Assembly: GCF_018919145.1 (NCBI RefSeq)
Contig: NZ_JAHLQJ010000012.1
Coordinates: forward strand, 105,569-169,568
DNA from: Paenibacillus brevis
Lineage (GTDB): Bacteria; Bacillota; Bacilli; Paenibacillales; Paenibacillaceae
Reading direction: 5' to 3'
Length of the DNA: 64,000 nucleotides
The position numbers and the translations under genes are program-made. Positions within the stretch are counted from its first letter, which is position 1. Every line of letters begins with the position of its first letter. Below are positions 39,501-48,525 of this stretch, in pieces. The notes under the pieces were generated by a model. It was given only the letters and a program-made list of their open reading frames with translations. It had not been told where the DNA came from and searched no databases.

Positions 39501-40101
39501 GGTCCTCCAGTTCACTGACCAGATCGTGAATACGCAGCAGGTTTTGTTCCGTCTCGTCAAGCTTTCGGCGTGCTTCTCGCTTGCGGCTTTTGTATTTGAC
39601 AATACCGGATGCCTCTTCAAAGATGCCCCGGCGATCCTCGGAACGGGTGCTTAGAATTTCCTCGATCCGTCCTTGTCCGATAATCGAATAAGCTTCCTTG
39701 CCGATCCCGGTATCCATGAACAGCTCCGTAATATCCTTCAGCCGGCAAGACTGCTTGTTGATCAAATATTCGCTGTCCCCGCTGCGGTGCACCCTCCGGG
39801 TTACCGTAACCTCATTGAAATCCAGCGGAAGCACATGATCACTATTATCCAGTGTCAAGGATACCTCGCTATAGTTAACCGCTTTGCGGGCATCGCTGCC
39901 GGCGAAGATAATATCCTCCATCTTGCCGCCGCGCAAGCTCTTGGCACTCTGCTCTCCCAGAACCCAGCGGATTCCGTCGGAGATATTGCTCTTGCCGCTT
40001 CCGTTAGGTCCAACCACGGCGGTAATACCGCGGACGAATTCCATTTCCGTCTTGTCGGCAAACGATTTAAAGCCTGATAGCTCGATCCGTTTCAAAAACA
40101 T
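36529..40101 (-). CDS. smc: Chromosome partition protein Smc
   Basis: A 1190-residue SMC ATPase that condenses and organises the chromosome with ScpA and ScpB. Walker A GPNGSGKSNISDGIRWVLGEQ at about 32, a coiled coil at about 170-500, the hinge at about 515-640 containing GGSMTGGSQ-like glycines after it, the return coiled coil, then the signature LSGGERALTAMALLFA and Walker B CVLDEVEAALDEANV. The ATG at 40101 gives the normal length; a frame extending 34 residues upstream runs into the promoter. A TGATACAAT extended -10 lies at 40127-40132. Confidence 0.98.
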   Translation of the reverse strand: MFLKRIELSGFKSFADKTEMEFVRGITAVVGPNGSGKSNISDGIRWVLGEQSAKSLRGGKMEDIIFAGSDARKAVNYSEVSLTLDNSDHVLPLDFNEVTVTRRVHRSGDSEYLINKQSCRLKDITELFMDTGIGKEAYSIIGQGRIEEILSTRSEDRRGIFEEASGIVKYKSRKREARRKLDETEQNLLRIHDLVSELEDQIGPLKDQSEKALKYKELREQLKNKEISLYVHQIEQIHTSWSDANTKLNRLKEDQTALSTVVSAHDAGLESDRLALRQIEDKIEQLQGQLLEFSESYEKNEGYGELLKERARNLVQNREQLRQSLEVSEQRYAQRASEMEELAAKVAAAEKQLNELRTQLSAEEAKLAGVTGGISQAQEEGLKGQLLEIMNLMAQTRNEVRYAEQQKDDVQRRMTRSEEEGVKWQEELERLKGKKAELEQALAGLGEEISALRGKYISESERVQSLEKLVEESRNGIRKWEQKREALISRRDTMKEMDDDFDGFALGVKEVLKAARKSALHGVHGAVAELITVPEKLEIAVETALGAAMQHIVMENEGVSRQAIAFLKQRQLGRATFLPLDVIRPRQISPADKRQLEDADGFVGIGADLVGFEARYGDIVGSLLGNVVFATDLERANKMAARCQYRFRIVTLEGDVVNAGGSMTGGSQHRKNSNLLGRKRQLEQLAADIAESESMLDKLQKGLADVREQLQSAESGLEGLREAGDRKRAEEQTVAGDLKQLNHEWRHVSEQFELYGQEKGHYLKELENLDKAKAEAEQKLVQLEQEEQQVHQSIHAAEFARKANESAKEELQDTLTELKVKEGKLDQECFSVREQLRRSEEDCTIMRRELEQNRAIMQSIEADLKQNEEQSVTQREDLNDFKLKKERAGEQLELERASRASLVRKLEEGESETKEQRIALRAVEEQLRQTEIQANRLDVELDNILRKLADDYELSYERAKVLYQVPEDVPQTQNDVRELKRQITMLGEVNLGAIEEYQRVNERYEFLSEQKNDLVEAKTTLYQVIKEMDDEMSKRFKTTFDAIRREFSIVFTKLFGGGRADLILIDPENLLETGIDVVAQPPGKKLQNLQLLSGGERALTAMALLFAILQVKPVPFCVLDEVEAALDEANVTRFAQYLREFSEQTQFIVVTHRKGTMEEADVLYGVTMEEGGVSKLVSVKLEDEETMEIA

Positions 40102-40202
40102 ACCTTCACGATCACCTCTAGCCCCTATTGTATCATATTGGAAGGCTCGTCGGACAGGCACAGAAGTCACAAGCCATTGTAATGAAACTGTCCTTCTCCC
40201 CA

Positions 40203-40239
40203 TAAAAAAGGGCTGACCGTAACGATGCCGGCCAGCCCT
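40203..40239 (-). terminator. Rho-independent terminator after rnc
   Basis: Stem AGGGCTGGCC / GGTCAGCCCT on the minus strand followed by TTTTTT. It lies 22 bases past rnc and suggests smc-ftsY is partly a separate transcript. Confidence 0.85.
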
Positions 40240-40260
40240 ATGCTTATCTACCCTATAAGA

Positions 40261-40962
40261 CTATTCCAATTGGCTCTGCTTCAACCGTTCCAGCGCAACA
40301 GCAGCAGCCTGCTGCTCCGCTTCTTTCTTGGAACGGCCACTTCCGCGGCCAAGCCCTTCACCTTCCATGAACACCTCAGAGACAAATTCCCGTTCGTGCG
40401 CCGGTCCCCGCTCTTCAATGATGCGGTACTCCAACGCCCCCATATTATGATGCTGGGTCAGCTCCTGCAGCTCGGTCTTGTAATCGGTCGTCTGCAATTT
40501 GCCGTCGAAGGTGATCTGGGTGAATACAAAGCTGTGCAGGAACTTCGTCACTGCCTCCAGCCCCTGGTCCAGGTACAGGGATCCGATGAACGATTCGAAC
40601 ACATCGGCCAGCAAGGCCGGGCGCGTTCTGCCGCCTGTCAGTTCCTCTCCTTTACCAAGAAGCACATATTTGCCGAACTCCAGGCTCTCCGCAAACCGGA
40701 CAAGAGAAGGCTCACAGACAATCGCTGCACGCAGCTTCGTCAATTCGCCTTCAGGACGATCAGGAAAGATCTGGTACAGATGCTCGGATACCGTTAATTC
40801 AAGCACCGCATCTCCGAGAAATTCCAACCGTTCATTATCCTCCTGTTGACTGAACCGATGTTCGTTGACATAGGAAGCATGGGTAAATGCTTGCTTAAGC
40901 AATTGCTTGTTCCGGAATGCCAGTTGAAGTTTTTGTTGTAGTTGCTTCAAATCCTCACTCAA
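40261..40962 (-). CDS. rnc: Ribonuclease III
   Basis: A 233-residue double-strand-specific RNase that processes rRNA precursors. The catalytic signature [20 protein letters not shown] is at about residue 43, the second acidic site in [17 protein letters not shown], and a double-stranded-RNA-binding domain is at about 160-230 ending [18 protein letters not shown]. It follows fabF after 12 bases. Confidence 0.97.
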   Translation of the reverse strand: MSEDLKQLQQKLQLAFRNKQLLKQAFTHASYVNEHRFSQQEDNERLEFLGDAVLELTVSEHLYQIFPDRPEGELTKLRAAIVCEPSLVRFAESLEFGKYVLLGKGEELTGGRTRPALLADVFESFIGSLYLDQGLEAVTKFLHSFVFTQITFDGKLQTTDYKTELQELTQHHNMGALEYRIIEERGPAHEREFVSEVFMEGEGLGRGSGRSKKEAEQQAAAVALERLKQSQLE

Positions 40963-40974
40963 CAGACTGTCCCC

Positions 40975-42222
40975 TTATGCTTCGAATTTCTTCAAAATAA
41001 GTGTTGCATTGTGTCCGCCAAAACCGAAGGAATTGGACATGGCCACCTTCACATCAGCTTCCCGAGCAACATTCGGCACATAATCCAGATCGCATTCAGG
41101 ATCAGGATGCTCCAGGTTAATCGTTGGCGGAATTTTTCCGTTATTCAGTATCAAGGCACAGATTACAGCCTCCACACCACCAGCCGCACCGAGCAGATGA
41201 CCCGTCATCGACTTGGTCGAGCTAACAGCAAGTTTGTAAGCATGGTCGCCAAACGCATTCTTGATTGCAATGGTCTCTGACCGGTCACCGACCGGTGTCG
41301 AGGTTCCGTGCGCATTAATATAGTCCACTTCAGCCGGATCGATGCCGGCATCGCGTATCGCCATCTTCATACAGCGTTCCGGACCGTTCGGGTCAGGTTC
41401 TGTCATGTGATGGGCGTCTGCGCTGAGACCGTATCCGATCACTTCGCCGTAAATCTTTGCTCCGCGCTTCTGCGCATGCTCAAGCGATTCCAGAATCATA
41501 ATGCCCGAGCCCTCGCCCATGACAAATCCGTCACGCTCGCTGTCAAACGGACGACTCGCCTTCTCAGGCTCGTCATTGCGGGTAGACATAGCCCGCATCG
41601 AGCAGAAGCCGGCCATTCCCATCGGACGGATCGTTGCTTCCGCGCCTCCGCAAATCATTACATCGGCATCGCCGCGTTGAATCAGCTTGTACGAGTCACC
41701 GATGGAGTGAGTTCCGGTCGCGCACGCAGTCACCGCCGTACTGTTCGGCCCCTTGGCCCCAAACAGGATCGATACATGGCCGGAAGCCATGTTCGCGATC
41801 ATCATCGGAATAAAGAACGGGCTGACCCGTTTCGGTCCCTTTTGCACCAGAACATCGTGCTGATCCTCCCAAGTGCCAAGTCCGCCGATTCCCGATCCGA
41901 TCATCACGCCTACCCGGTCGGGATCAGCATCTTCGCCAATTTGAAGGCCGCTGTCTTTAATCGCATTGGTCGCAGCCGCTACCGCAAACTGAACGAAACG
42001 GTCCATCTTTCTGGCTTCCTTACGTTCCACATAATCTTCCGGATTGAAATCCTTTACGGAAGCTGCAATCCGGGTCGGATACTCGCTGACATCAAAGGCT
42101 TCAACGAGTGACACGCCGGATTTGCCTTGAATCAAATTATTCCAGAATGCGTCCAGCTCATACCCCAATGCTGTTACTGCACCCATTCCCGTTACTACTA
42201 CTCTATGCTTCAACACATTCAC
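40975..42222 (-). CDS. fabF: 3-oxoacyl-ACP synthase II (FabF)
   Basis: A 415-residue condensing enzyme for fatty-acid elongation. The Cys-His-His triad lies in [11 protein letters not shown] (about 164), [11 protein letters not shown] (about 305) and [12 protein letters not shown] (about 341). In B. subtilis fabF is elsewhere on the chromosome; here it sits in the fap-regulated cluster after acpP. Confidence 0.97.
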   Translation of the reverse strand: MNVLKHRVVVTGMGAVTALGYELDAFWNNLIQGKSGVSLVEAFDVSEYPTRIAASVKDFNPEDYVERKEARKMDRFVQFAVAAATNAIKDSGLQIGEDADPDRVGVMIGSGIGGLGTWEDQHDVLVQKGPKRVSPFFIPMMIANMASGHVSILFGAKGPNSTAVTACATGTHSIGDSYKLIQRGDADVMICGGAEATIRPMGMAGFCSMRAMSTRNDEPEKASRPFDSERDGFVMGEGSGIMILESLEHAQKRGAKIYGEVIGYGLSADAHHMTEPDPNGPERCMKMAIRDAGIDPAEVDYINAHGTSTPVGDRSETIAIKNAFGDHAYKLAVSSTKSMTGHLLGAAGGVEAVICALILNNGKIPPTINLEHPDPECDLDYVPNVAREADVKVAMSNSFGFGGHNATLILKKFEA

Positions 42223-42332
42223 CTCTTATAGACTTCATGTGTAATATCGTTCAAATTGACACCGGCCAATCTCCAAAGATGAGGAGAAGTCCCGCCTGCT
42301 TGATAAGAAGGTACGGGACTTTGTAGATGACT

Positions 42333-42566
42333 TTAGGTATGAGATTGTATGTAGCTTACAACTTCACCTACGGTCGTAATCTTCTCTGCATCTTCGTCTG
42401 AAATTTCCAGGTCGAATTCGTCTTCGAGTTCCATGACCAATTCCACGACATCGAGGGAGTCAGCACCCAAATCATCTTTAAAAGAAGCTTCAAGCGTCAC
42501 TTCAGCCTCATCAGCTCCAAGGCGATCCACTACGATGCGTTTTACGCGATCCAATACATCGGACAT
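42333..42566 (-). CDS. acpP: Acyl carrier protein
   Basis: A 77-residue acidic carrier protein. The serine of [16 protein letters not shown] at about residue 38 receives the phosphopantetheine arm. It lies between fabG and fabF. Confidence 0.98.
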   Translation of the reverse strand: MSDVLDRVKRIVVDRLGADEAEVTLEASFKDDLGADSLDVVELVMELEDEFDLEISDEDAEKITTVGEVVSYIQSHT

Positions 42567-42636
42567 TTCCGGTTCACCTCCTCTTTGGTATTATACGAGA
42601 ATTAATTCTAAAATGCCATAGACCCCTGGAAGCAAG

Positions 42637-43386
42637 TCACATGTACATTCCGCCGTCTACGTGCAGCGTCTGACCGGTCATATAGGATGCCGCATCAGAA
42701 GCCAGGAATACGACCACCTTGGCAACTTCTTCAGTCTTGCCAAGACGCGCAAGCGGGATGCTTCCCAGCATGCCTTCCTTGATTTCTGCCGGAAGCTGGT
42801 CCGTCATATCGGTCTCAATAAAGCCGGGAGCGATACAATTGACCGTAATTCCGCGGGAAGCCAGTTCACGGGCTGAAGACTTAGTCAGACCGATGACACC
42901 GGCCTTTGCAGCAACATAGTTCGCCTGCCCGGCATTCCCTAGAACACCCACAACCGAAGAAATGTTGATGATCCGCCCGCTGCGTTGCTTCATCATAGGG
43001 CGGGTAACAGCCTTGATGCCGTTGAAGACCCCTTTCAGGTTCGTCTCGATCACTTGATCGAACTCTTCCTCTTTCATCCGCATAATCAGATTGTCTCTTG
43101 TTATGCCGGCGTTATTCACCAGAATGTCGATCCGGCCCCAGGCCTCTTGCACGCCCTTGACCATCGCTTCAAACTGTTCGCTGCTACCGACATGTCCTTG
43201 AACTGCATAGGCATTGACGCCCAGCGCCTCGATTTCGGATACAACCTGAGCGGCAGCAGCCTCGTTCCCGGCGAAATTCACCGCTACATTAGCCCCCGCT
43301 TCCGCCAGTGCCAGCGCGATGCTTCTGCCGATGCCGCGGGAAGCCCCCGTTACAAGGGCCGTTTGTCCCTCAAGCAATTTTGCCAT
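42637..43386 (-). CDS. fabG: 3-oxoacyl-ACP reductase FabG
   Basis: A 249-residue short-chain dehydrogenase: NADPH loop [18 protein letters not shown], active-site Ser, and YVAAKAG as the Tyr-Lys pair. The start is placed at ATG 43386 (MAKLLEG) after AGGAG with long spacing; an in-frame ATG at 43398 directly abuts that site and is less likely. It follows fabD. Confidence 0.96.
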   Translation of the reverse strand: MAKLLEGQTALVTGASRGIGRSIALALAEAGANVAVNFAGNEAAAAQVVSEIEALGVNAYAVQGHVGSSEQFEAMVKGVQEAWGRIDILVNNAGITRDNLIMRMKEEEFDQVIETNLKGVFNGIKAVTRPMMKQRSGRIINISSVVGVLGNAGQANYVAAKAGVIGLTKSSARELASRGITVNCIAPGFIETDMTDQLPAEIKEGMLGSIPLARLGKTEEVAKVVVFLASDAASYMTGQTLHVDGGMYM

Positions 43387-43457
43387 CTTCTTGTTCATCT
43401 CCTTTCCTGGAATTCACTCACACTTATACCTTTTCCACGTAGCTTCTTCAGTTCAAC

Positions 43458-44399
43458 TTACACAGTTGCCAGTTCCGCAACCGTCTGCTCCAGGCTTTCC
43501 AAGCTGCTGACGTTAAACAGCCGGACCGATTTGTCGATCTTCTTGATCAAGCCGGTCAGCACGCTGCCTGGTCCAATCTCTATAAAAGTATCCACGCCTT
43601 GCTCGATTAACCAGGCTACACTGTCCTCCCACAATACCGGGCTGTAGACTTGACGGACAAGCAGGGAAGAAATTTCGGAAGCCTCTAGCACCGGCCGGGC
43701 CGTTACATTGGCAACCACCGGGGTAGCCCCGTCATGAAAAGTGACCTCAGACAGCTTAGCCTCCAGCCGTTCGGATGCCGGCTTCATCAGTGATGAATGG
43801 AACGGTCCGCTAACCTCCAGCGGAATCGCCCGTTTGGCACCGGTCTCTTTGACTCTGGCCGCCACCTGCTCAATTCCCTCTTTTGCACCGGATACGACGA
43901 TTTGTCCCGGACAATTGATGTTAGCCAGCTCAGCAACAGCGCCGCTGCCTGATATCTCACCGCACAGTGCAGCCAGAGCTTCACGTTCTGCACCCAACAC
44001 AGCTGCCATTGCGCCTTGTCCTCCAGGCACAGCCTGCTCCATGAACTGGCCGCGGGCCCGGACAATCTTGACCGCATCCTCAAAAGAAAGCACGCCAGAA
44101 GCCGCCAAGGCACTGTATTCCCCAAGACTATGCCCGGCCATGTAATCAGGCTTGATTCCTTTCACTGCGAAAGCTTCATACAATGCATAGCTTGTGGTCA
44201 GCAGCGCAGGCTGTGTATTGGCCGTCTGCTTCAATTCGGATTCTGGGCCTTCAAATACAAGGTCTGTCAGCGAAAAGCCCAAGGCTTCGTTCGCTTCTTC
44301 AAATCTGGACCGGGCATCCGGAAGCTGATCGTAAAGATCCTTCCCCATTCCGACCGTTTGGGAGCCTTGCCCCGGAAATACAAATGCGATTTTCCCCAT
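43458..44399 (-). CDS. fabD: Malonyl-CoA:ACP transacylase FabD
   Basis: A 313-residue transferase that loads malonyl groups onto ACP. PGQGSQTVGMG at the start and the nucleophile serine in AGHSLGEYSAL at about residue 90 are diagnostic, with the catalytic His in GPFHSSLM at about 198. It follows fabH after 39 bases. Confidence 0.97.
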   Translation of the reverse strand: MGKIAFVFPGQGSQTVGMGKDLYDQLPDARSRFEEANEALGFSLTDLVFEGPESELKQTANTQPALLTTSYALYEAFAVKGIKPDYMAGHSLGEYSALAASGVLSFEDAVKIVRARGQFMEQAVPGGQGAMAAVLGAEREALAALCGEISGSGAVAELANINCPGQIVVSGAKEGIEQVAARVKETGAKRAIPLEVSGPFHSSLMKPASERLEAKLSEVTFHDGATPVVANVTARPVLEASEISSLLVRQVYSPVLWEDSVAWLIEQGVDTFIEIGPGSVLTGLIKKIDKSVRLFNVSSLESLEQTVAELATV

Positions 44400-44438
44400 T
44401 CCTTTAGCAACTCCTTGCTACACTCAGATTCATGTCAT

Positions 44439-45428
44439 TTACCACACAAGCACGGAAGCTCCCCAAGTCAGCCCGCCGCCAAAGCCTACGAGCAGAATCG
44501 TGTCTCCCTCTTTCATCCGTCCTTCTTCCGCCGCTTCTACCAGCGCAAGCGGAATCGACGCTGCCGAGGTGTTCGCGTACTTATCAACATTGATCACGCA
44601 TTTCTCCTCAGGCAAATCGAGACGCTGCATAGCGGATTGAATAATCCGGATATTCGCCTGATGCGGAACGAACAGATCGATATCCTCTTTGCCCTTTCCG
44701 GCCTTGCGCAGAACCTCTTCGGTTGCCGTCCCCATTACACGGACCGCAAACTTGAACACCTCGCGTCCGTTCATGTAAATAAAATGCTTCTTATCCTGAA
44801 TGGTCTCTTCCGACGCCGGCAGACGAGAGCCGCCGGCCTCCAGCTTGAGCAGGCTTCCGCCCGAACCTTCCGCTCCGAGATCAAAGGAAAGGAAGCCTCT
44901 GCCTTCCGAAACCTCGCCCAGTACGACAGCGCCAGCGCCGTCTCCGAAGAGCACGCAGGTGTTGCGGTCCGTATAATCCGTAATCCGGGACAACGTGTCT
45001 GCTCCAATGACGAGCGCGTTATTGTACATTCCCGTCTGCAGCATGCCATTGGCAGTAGCCATCCCATAGACGAATCCGGAGCAGGCCGCGGACAAATCAA
45101 ATGCCGCCGCCTTCTTCGCTCCCAGCTTATCTTGCAAAATACAAGCGGTGGAAGGGAAGAAGGTATCCGGAGTTATCGTGGCTACGATAATCAACTCCAG
45201 ATCCTCAGCCGTCATCCCCGCCGATTTCAGCGCCTGAACAGCCGCCTCGTAAGCCAGGTCTGATGTGGCCTGCTCCGGGGCCGCGATGTGGCGCTCACGG
45301 ATCCCTGTACGCGACACGATCCATTCGTCGTTTGTCTCTACTATTTTCTCCATATCTGCATTTGTCAAAATTCGTTCAGGCACATATTTACCATACCCGA
45401 CAATGCCGATTGGCCGAATTGTATTCAT
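44439..45428 (-). CDS. fabH: 3-oxoacyl-ACP synthase III (FabH)
   Basis: A 329-residue initiating condensing enzyme; in branched-chain Firmicutes it uses iso and anteiso acyl-CoA primers. The Cys-His-Asn triad lies in DLSAACSGF (about 113), FVPHQANIRI (about 255) and NVDKYANTSAASIPLAL (about 285). It overlaps the plsX stop by four bases. B. subtilis does not have fabH between plsX and fabD. Confidence 0.97.
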   Translation of the reverse strand: MNTIRPIGIVGYGKYVPERILTNADMEKIVETNDEWIVSRTGIRERHIAAPEQATSDLAYEAAVQALKSAGMTAEDLELIIVATITPDTFFPSTACILQDKLGAKKAAAFDLSAACSGFVYGMATANGMLQTGMYNNALVIGADTLSRITDYTDRNTCVLFGDGAGAVVLGEVSEGRGFLSFDLGAEGSGGSLLKLEAGGSRLPASEETIQDKKHFIYMNGREVFKFAVRVMGTATEEVLRKAGKGKEDIDLFVPHQANIRIIQSAMQRLDLPEEKCVINVDKYANTSAASIPLALVEAAEEGRMKEGDTILLVGFGGGLTWGASVLVW

Positions 45429-46423
45429 TGTTCCACCTGCTCTCTGCTGATTTCTTCCGCTATACTGTCATTGAGCTTCGCTTTAACCGCTTCACGCGCT
45501 TGTCTAACCGCATTCATGAAGGCTTCCCCGTCAGATGAACCATGAGCCTTGAGCACAAGACCCCCAAGTCCAAGCAGGGGTGCACCGCCATGCGCCTTAT
45601 AATCCATCATTTGCTTCAATCCTCGCATAGAAGGCATTAGTACTGCGGCCGCGAGCTTGTTCTTGAGCGATTTAGTGAACTCCTGCTTGAGCAAAGAGAA
45701 GAGCGCGCCAGCCGTTCCTTCCAGCGATTTCAGCAAAATATTACCGGCAAAGCCGTCACACACCAGTACATCACAAGCACCTGTCAGCACATCGCGCGCC
45801 TCCACATTGCCTACGAAGTTAATCGGCAGTGCTTCCAGAAGCGGATAGGCCGCCTTTGTAAGCTCATTCCCCTTGCCCGGCTCTGTTCCGACATTCAGAA
45901 GACCTACGCGGGGATTATCCAGTCCATGCACCTTGCGGCGATAAATGCTGCCCATCACAGCAAATTGGGCAAGATATTCAGGCTTGGAATCCATATTCGC
46001 TCCCAGATCGAGCGCCAGCACACCCCGCCCATCCAGCGTAGGAATCATCGGAGCCAGCGCGGGACGCTTGATGCCCTCCATCCGGCCTACCACGAACAGT
46101 CCTGTTGTCATGAGCGCCCCCGTATTACCTGCCGAAATCATCGCATCTGCCAGGCCTTCATGAACCAATCTCCCGGCAACGACCATCGAAGCGTCCTTTT
46201 TGCGTTTAACCGCTCTTGTCGGTTCATCCTCAGCCTCGATAACCTCTTCGGCATGATGAAGCGTAATGTTTGCCGGAGCTTCCTTCAACAAAGGCTCCAG
46301 CTCTGCCTTCCGGCCTACCAGAATAAGCTCAATATCGCTCCATTCCTTGGCCGCCGCAATCGCTCCCTCCACCGTGCTCTTCGGGGCGTGATCTCCGCCC
46401 ATCGCATCAATTGCGATCCGCAT
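45425..46423 (-). CDS. plsX: Phosphate acyltransferase PlsX
   Basis: A 332-residue peripheral membrane enzyme that turns acyl-ACP into acyl-phosphate for phospholipid synthesis. Signature regions: MRIAIDAMGGDHAPKSTVEGA, MISAGNTGALM and CDGFAGNILLKSLEG. It is the second gene of the fapR operon, and GAGGGAGG precedes the ATG. Confidence 0.97.
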   Translation of the reverse strand: MRIAIDAMGGDHAPKSTVEGAIAAAKEWSDIELILVGRKAELEPLLKEAPANITLHHAEEVIEAEDEPTRAVKRKKDASMVVAGRLVHEGLADAMISAGNTGALMTTGLFVVGRMEGIKRPALAPMIPTLDGRGVLALDLGANMDSKPEYLAQFAVMGSIYRRKVHGLDNPRVGLLNVGTEPGKGNELTKAAYPLLEALPINFVGNVEARDVLTGACDVLVCDGFAGNILLKSLEGTAGALFSLLKQEFTKSLKNKLAAAVLMPSMRGLKQMMDYKAHGGAPLLGLGGLVLKAHGSSDGEAFMNAVRQAREAVKAKLNDSIAEEISREQVEQ

Positions 46424-46438
46424 GCAAGTTTCCTCCCT

Positions 46439-47026
46439 CTACCCTTGGTTGTCATCCCCGGTGGACCGGTAAATGACAAAGTTTCCTTGGAACACCATCT
46501 CTTCGCCCACATACGTGAACACTTCAACCTTGGCCTTTCCCTTCAGCTCCGGCGTCTGACGCACATAAGCTTTGGCGATGCACTTCTCCCCCAGATGCAC
46601 GGAACGGATAAAGCGAATGTCCGCAGAAAAAGTAAGGGCGATCTCATCATTAATAACAGCCACGGCCAGCGAGTTCGCTTGGGCAAACACATGATGGCCC
46701 CGGGCAATTCCAGTCCGGGAGAAGACATGCTCCTCGCGGATTTCAAAAATCGATATCCCGCTTCGATCCAGCTGCAGGTCGACGACCTCCCCGATCACTT
46801 CATGAAGCGGAAGCGATCTGACCTGATCGTATGAGCGTTCAGCCATCAGCTTTATCCGCTCCCTGAGCTCGGGAATCCCAAGCTCCAGACGGTCAAGCCG
46901 AATGGTCTGTATGCTTACCTTGAGATGACGCGTCAATTCCTGATCTGTCATAAACGGATTATCTTCGATCAGCTTCACCAGTTGCTGCTGGCGTTCTTTC
47001 TTCGGCACGCGTTCGATGGACAACAC
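46439..47026 (-). CDS. fapR: Fatty-acid biosynthesis repressor FapR
   Basis: A 195-residue repressor released by malonyl-CoA. It has an N-terminal DeoR-like helix-turn-helix ([32 protein letters not shown]) and a C-terminal hot-dog thioesterase-like domain ([26 protein letters not shown]) that binds malonyl-CoA. Start is GTG at 47026 or the adjacent TTG; the ribosome binding site CAGGGGG is close to both. A 17-base FapR operator lies 52 bases upstream, so it controls its own operon. Confidence 0.96.
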   Translation of the reverse strand: MLSIERVPKKERQQQLVKLIEDNPFMTDQELTRHLKVSIQTIRLDRLELGIPELRERIKLMAERSYDQVRSLPLHEVIGEVVDLQLDRSGISIFEIREEHVFSRTGIARGHHVFAQANSLAVAVINDEIALTFSADIRFIRSVHLGEKCIAKAYVRQTPELKGKAKVEVFTYVGEEMVFQGNFVIYRSTGDDNQG

Positions 47027-47077
47027 CCCCTGAACAACCAGGTTTATATCTAAGGATACTCTGAGATATCATTAATT

Positions 47078-47094
47078 TAGAACCAGGTACTAAA
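47078..47094 (-). promoter_or_regulatory. FapR operator in the fapR promoter
   Basis: TTAGTACCTGGTTCTAA on the minus strand, a near-perfect palindrome equal to the known FapR box TTAGTACCTGGTACTAA except for one base. A TATACT -10-like hexamer lies just upstream, so bound FapR would cover the start point. Confidence 0.88.
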
Positions 47095-47178
47095 TCCAAG
47101 TATAAAACATCTTCCTCCAAAAAGAAAGAGACTCTTCCCCATTCATCACCCGAATCGCAGCGAATCATAAAGTGCAAG

Positions 47179-47348
47179 TTCAAAACGCCAGCTGTTTAGC
47201 ACCGAGAAGGTTGCATACCCGAAGAAGGAGGAACGGAGTGTAGGCAGCACCTACATGAGTACCGGACTTCTAGGGAGAACGCAAGATTCGATGTCGAAAC
47301 AACCACCTGAAACACTTCGTGATCAAAAGATGACTTTTTGAACTACCT
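47179..47348 (+). repeat. Dispersed MITE-like repeat, internally deleted copy
   Basis: Has the same ends as the copy at 47360 (GTTCAAAACG..CAGC..TTTAGCACCGAGAAGG and CACTTCGTGATCAAAAGATG) but lacks about 45 bases including the ATGCTTCC-AAA-GGAAGCAT hairpin. It lies directly beside a full copy in the same orientation. Confidence 0.85.
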
Positions 47349-47359
47349 CTTTTCAATGA

Positions 47360-47573
47360 ATGTTCAAAACGTCAGCTTTTTAGCACCGAGAAGGTTGCGT
47401 GAACCCGAAGAAGGAGGAACGGAGTGTAGGCAGACCCTACATGAGCGAAATGCTTCCAAAGGAAGCATACCTCGTAAGCATTCGCTTGGAGTTTTAGGGT
47501 GAACGCAAGATTCGATGTCGAATCAACCACCTAAAACACTTCGTGATCAAAAGATGACTTTTTGAACTACCTC
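47360..47573 (+). repeat. Dispersed MITE-like repeat, full copy
   Basis: About 214 bases, with inverted ends GTTCAAAACGTCAGCTTTTT / GATCAAAAGATGACTTTTTGAAC and internal palindromes. Tandem with the copy at 47179, filling the space between the fapR promoter and the rpmF terminator. Confidence 0.88.
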
Positions 47574-47581
47574 ATAAATGG

Positions 47582-47617
47582 CAAAAAAAATAGTATCTCA
47601 AAAGAATGAGATACTAT
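47582..47617 (-). terminator. Rho-independent terminator after rpmF
   Basis: Perfect 10-base stem ATAGTATCTC / GAGATACTAT with an 8-base loop followed by TTTTTTT on the minus strand. Confidence 0.92.
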
Positions 47618-47640
47618 TCGTGGTTCCTAGATTGATTATC

Positions 47641-47814
47641 TTATTGGTTGATAATTTCTCTAGATTTGTATGTTCCGCATACTTTACATACGTGGTGAGC
47701 AAGCTTCAATTCTCCGCATTGTTCACATTTTACCATGCCCGGCACAGCCAATTTGAAATGCGTACGACGTTTGTCGCGGCGCGTTTTGGACGTTCTCCGT
47801 TGAGGTACTGCCAT
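47641..47814 (-). CDS. rpmF: 50S ribosomal protein L32
   Basis: A 57-residue L32 beginning [21 protein letters not shown]. It keeps both CxxC pairs (CEQC and CKVC), so it is the zinc-binding form. The ATG at 47814 follows TAAGGAGGTG. It is in an operon with the yceD-like gene, as is usual. Confidence 0.97.
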   Translation of the reverse strand: MAVPQRRTSKTRRDKRRTHFKLAVPGMVKCEQCGELKLAHHVCKVCGTYKSREIINQ

Positions 47815-47861
47815 GGTTCCCACCTCCTTAATCAGATCAAACCGTTCACTTCAAGCTTTGT

Positions 47862-48377
47862 TTACTTTTTGAAAAAATCGCCGAGCGAGGCCAGACGAGG
47901 ATCAATTCTCTCCGTATTGCAGCCGCAATCCCGCTCATTCCGATCGGTTCCGCAAATTGGGCAAAGCCCTTTGCAATCATCACTGCAGATCACAGCGTAA
48001 GGCAAGTTCAGAAGCAGGGCCTCCTCGATATACGGCACCAGATTAAGCTGGTCCTCCGCTACATAGGTAACCTCTTCTTCTCCATCCTCCGGTTCGCTGT
48101 CCGAATGATCGCTTTGCTTGAAGCTCTCTTCAAATGGAATATCAACTTTGTGGCTCACGGGCTTCAGGCATCTGGAACAGAACATGTCCAGCTGGCCTGC
48201 AAGGTTTCCGGTTACGCGGACGACTCCTCCCTCGGAAGAGACAGCCCGCAGGTCGGCCTTCAGCGGCCCCGCGCCGGCGATATCCTTGCGTCCCTTGATC
48301 ACATGGCTTATATCCAGCTCCTGATGGAGATCCACCGGTCGATCGGATGAAGCCAATTGTCGAAGTTGCAAAATCAT
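47862..48377 (-). CDS. yceD: YceD/DUF177 family protein
   Basis: A 171-residue protein with the DUF177 core: MFCSRCLKPVSHKVDIPFEESF, then YAVICSDDCKGLCPICGTDRNERDCGC near the C-terminus with paired cysteines. In bacteria and plant plastids DUF177 proteins affect 23S rRNA accumulation. Its place directly before rpmF is conserved. A SigA promoter lies 29-58 bases upstream. Confidence 0.9.
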   Translation of the reverse strand: MILQLRQLASSDRPVDLHQELDISHVIKGRKDIAGAGPLKADLRAVSSEGGVVRVTGNLAGQLDMFCSRCLKPVSHKVDIPFEESFKQSDHSDSEPEDGEEEVTYVAEDQLNLVPYIEEALLLNLPYAVICSDDCKGLCPICGTDRNERDCGCNTERIDPRLASLGDFFKK

Positions 48378-48405
48378 GAAATATCACTCCAAACAAACAA
48401 AAATT

Positions 48406-48435
48406 ATTATACCGATTCCGAGCAAGTTTTGTCAA
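48406..48435 (-). promoter_or_regulatory. SigA promoter of the yceD-rpmF operon
   Basis: TTGACA at 48430-48435, an 18-base spacer, TATAAT at 48406-48411 on the minus strand: both consensus hexamers. Confidence 0.85.
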
Positions 48436-48525
48436 CAGCCGTAAGGCGTTTAGTTTGCCATTTGACCTATATTCAACCGTAATTTCCCGACAAAAACCAT
48501 TCCTATGGTATATTCTATATTTAAG

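Noticed and set aside
42288..42320. Inverted repeat AGTCCCG / CGGGACT between acpP and fabF as a terminator
   Set aside because: No T-run follows on the transcribed strand; fabF appears to be in the same operon, so it may be only an RNA structure.
44016..45263. Long open frame antisense to fabD and fabH
   Set aside because: Crosses two intact, well-recognised genes and has no support of its own.
47179..47573. Tandem repeats as a CRISPR array
   Set aside because: Two copies of about 170 and 214 bases with no short repeat-spacer pattern and no cas genes.
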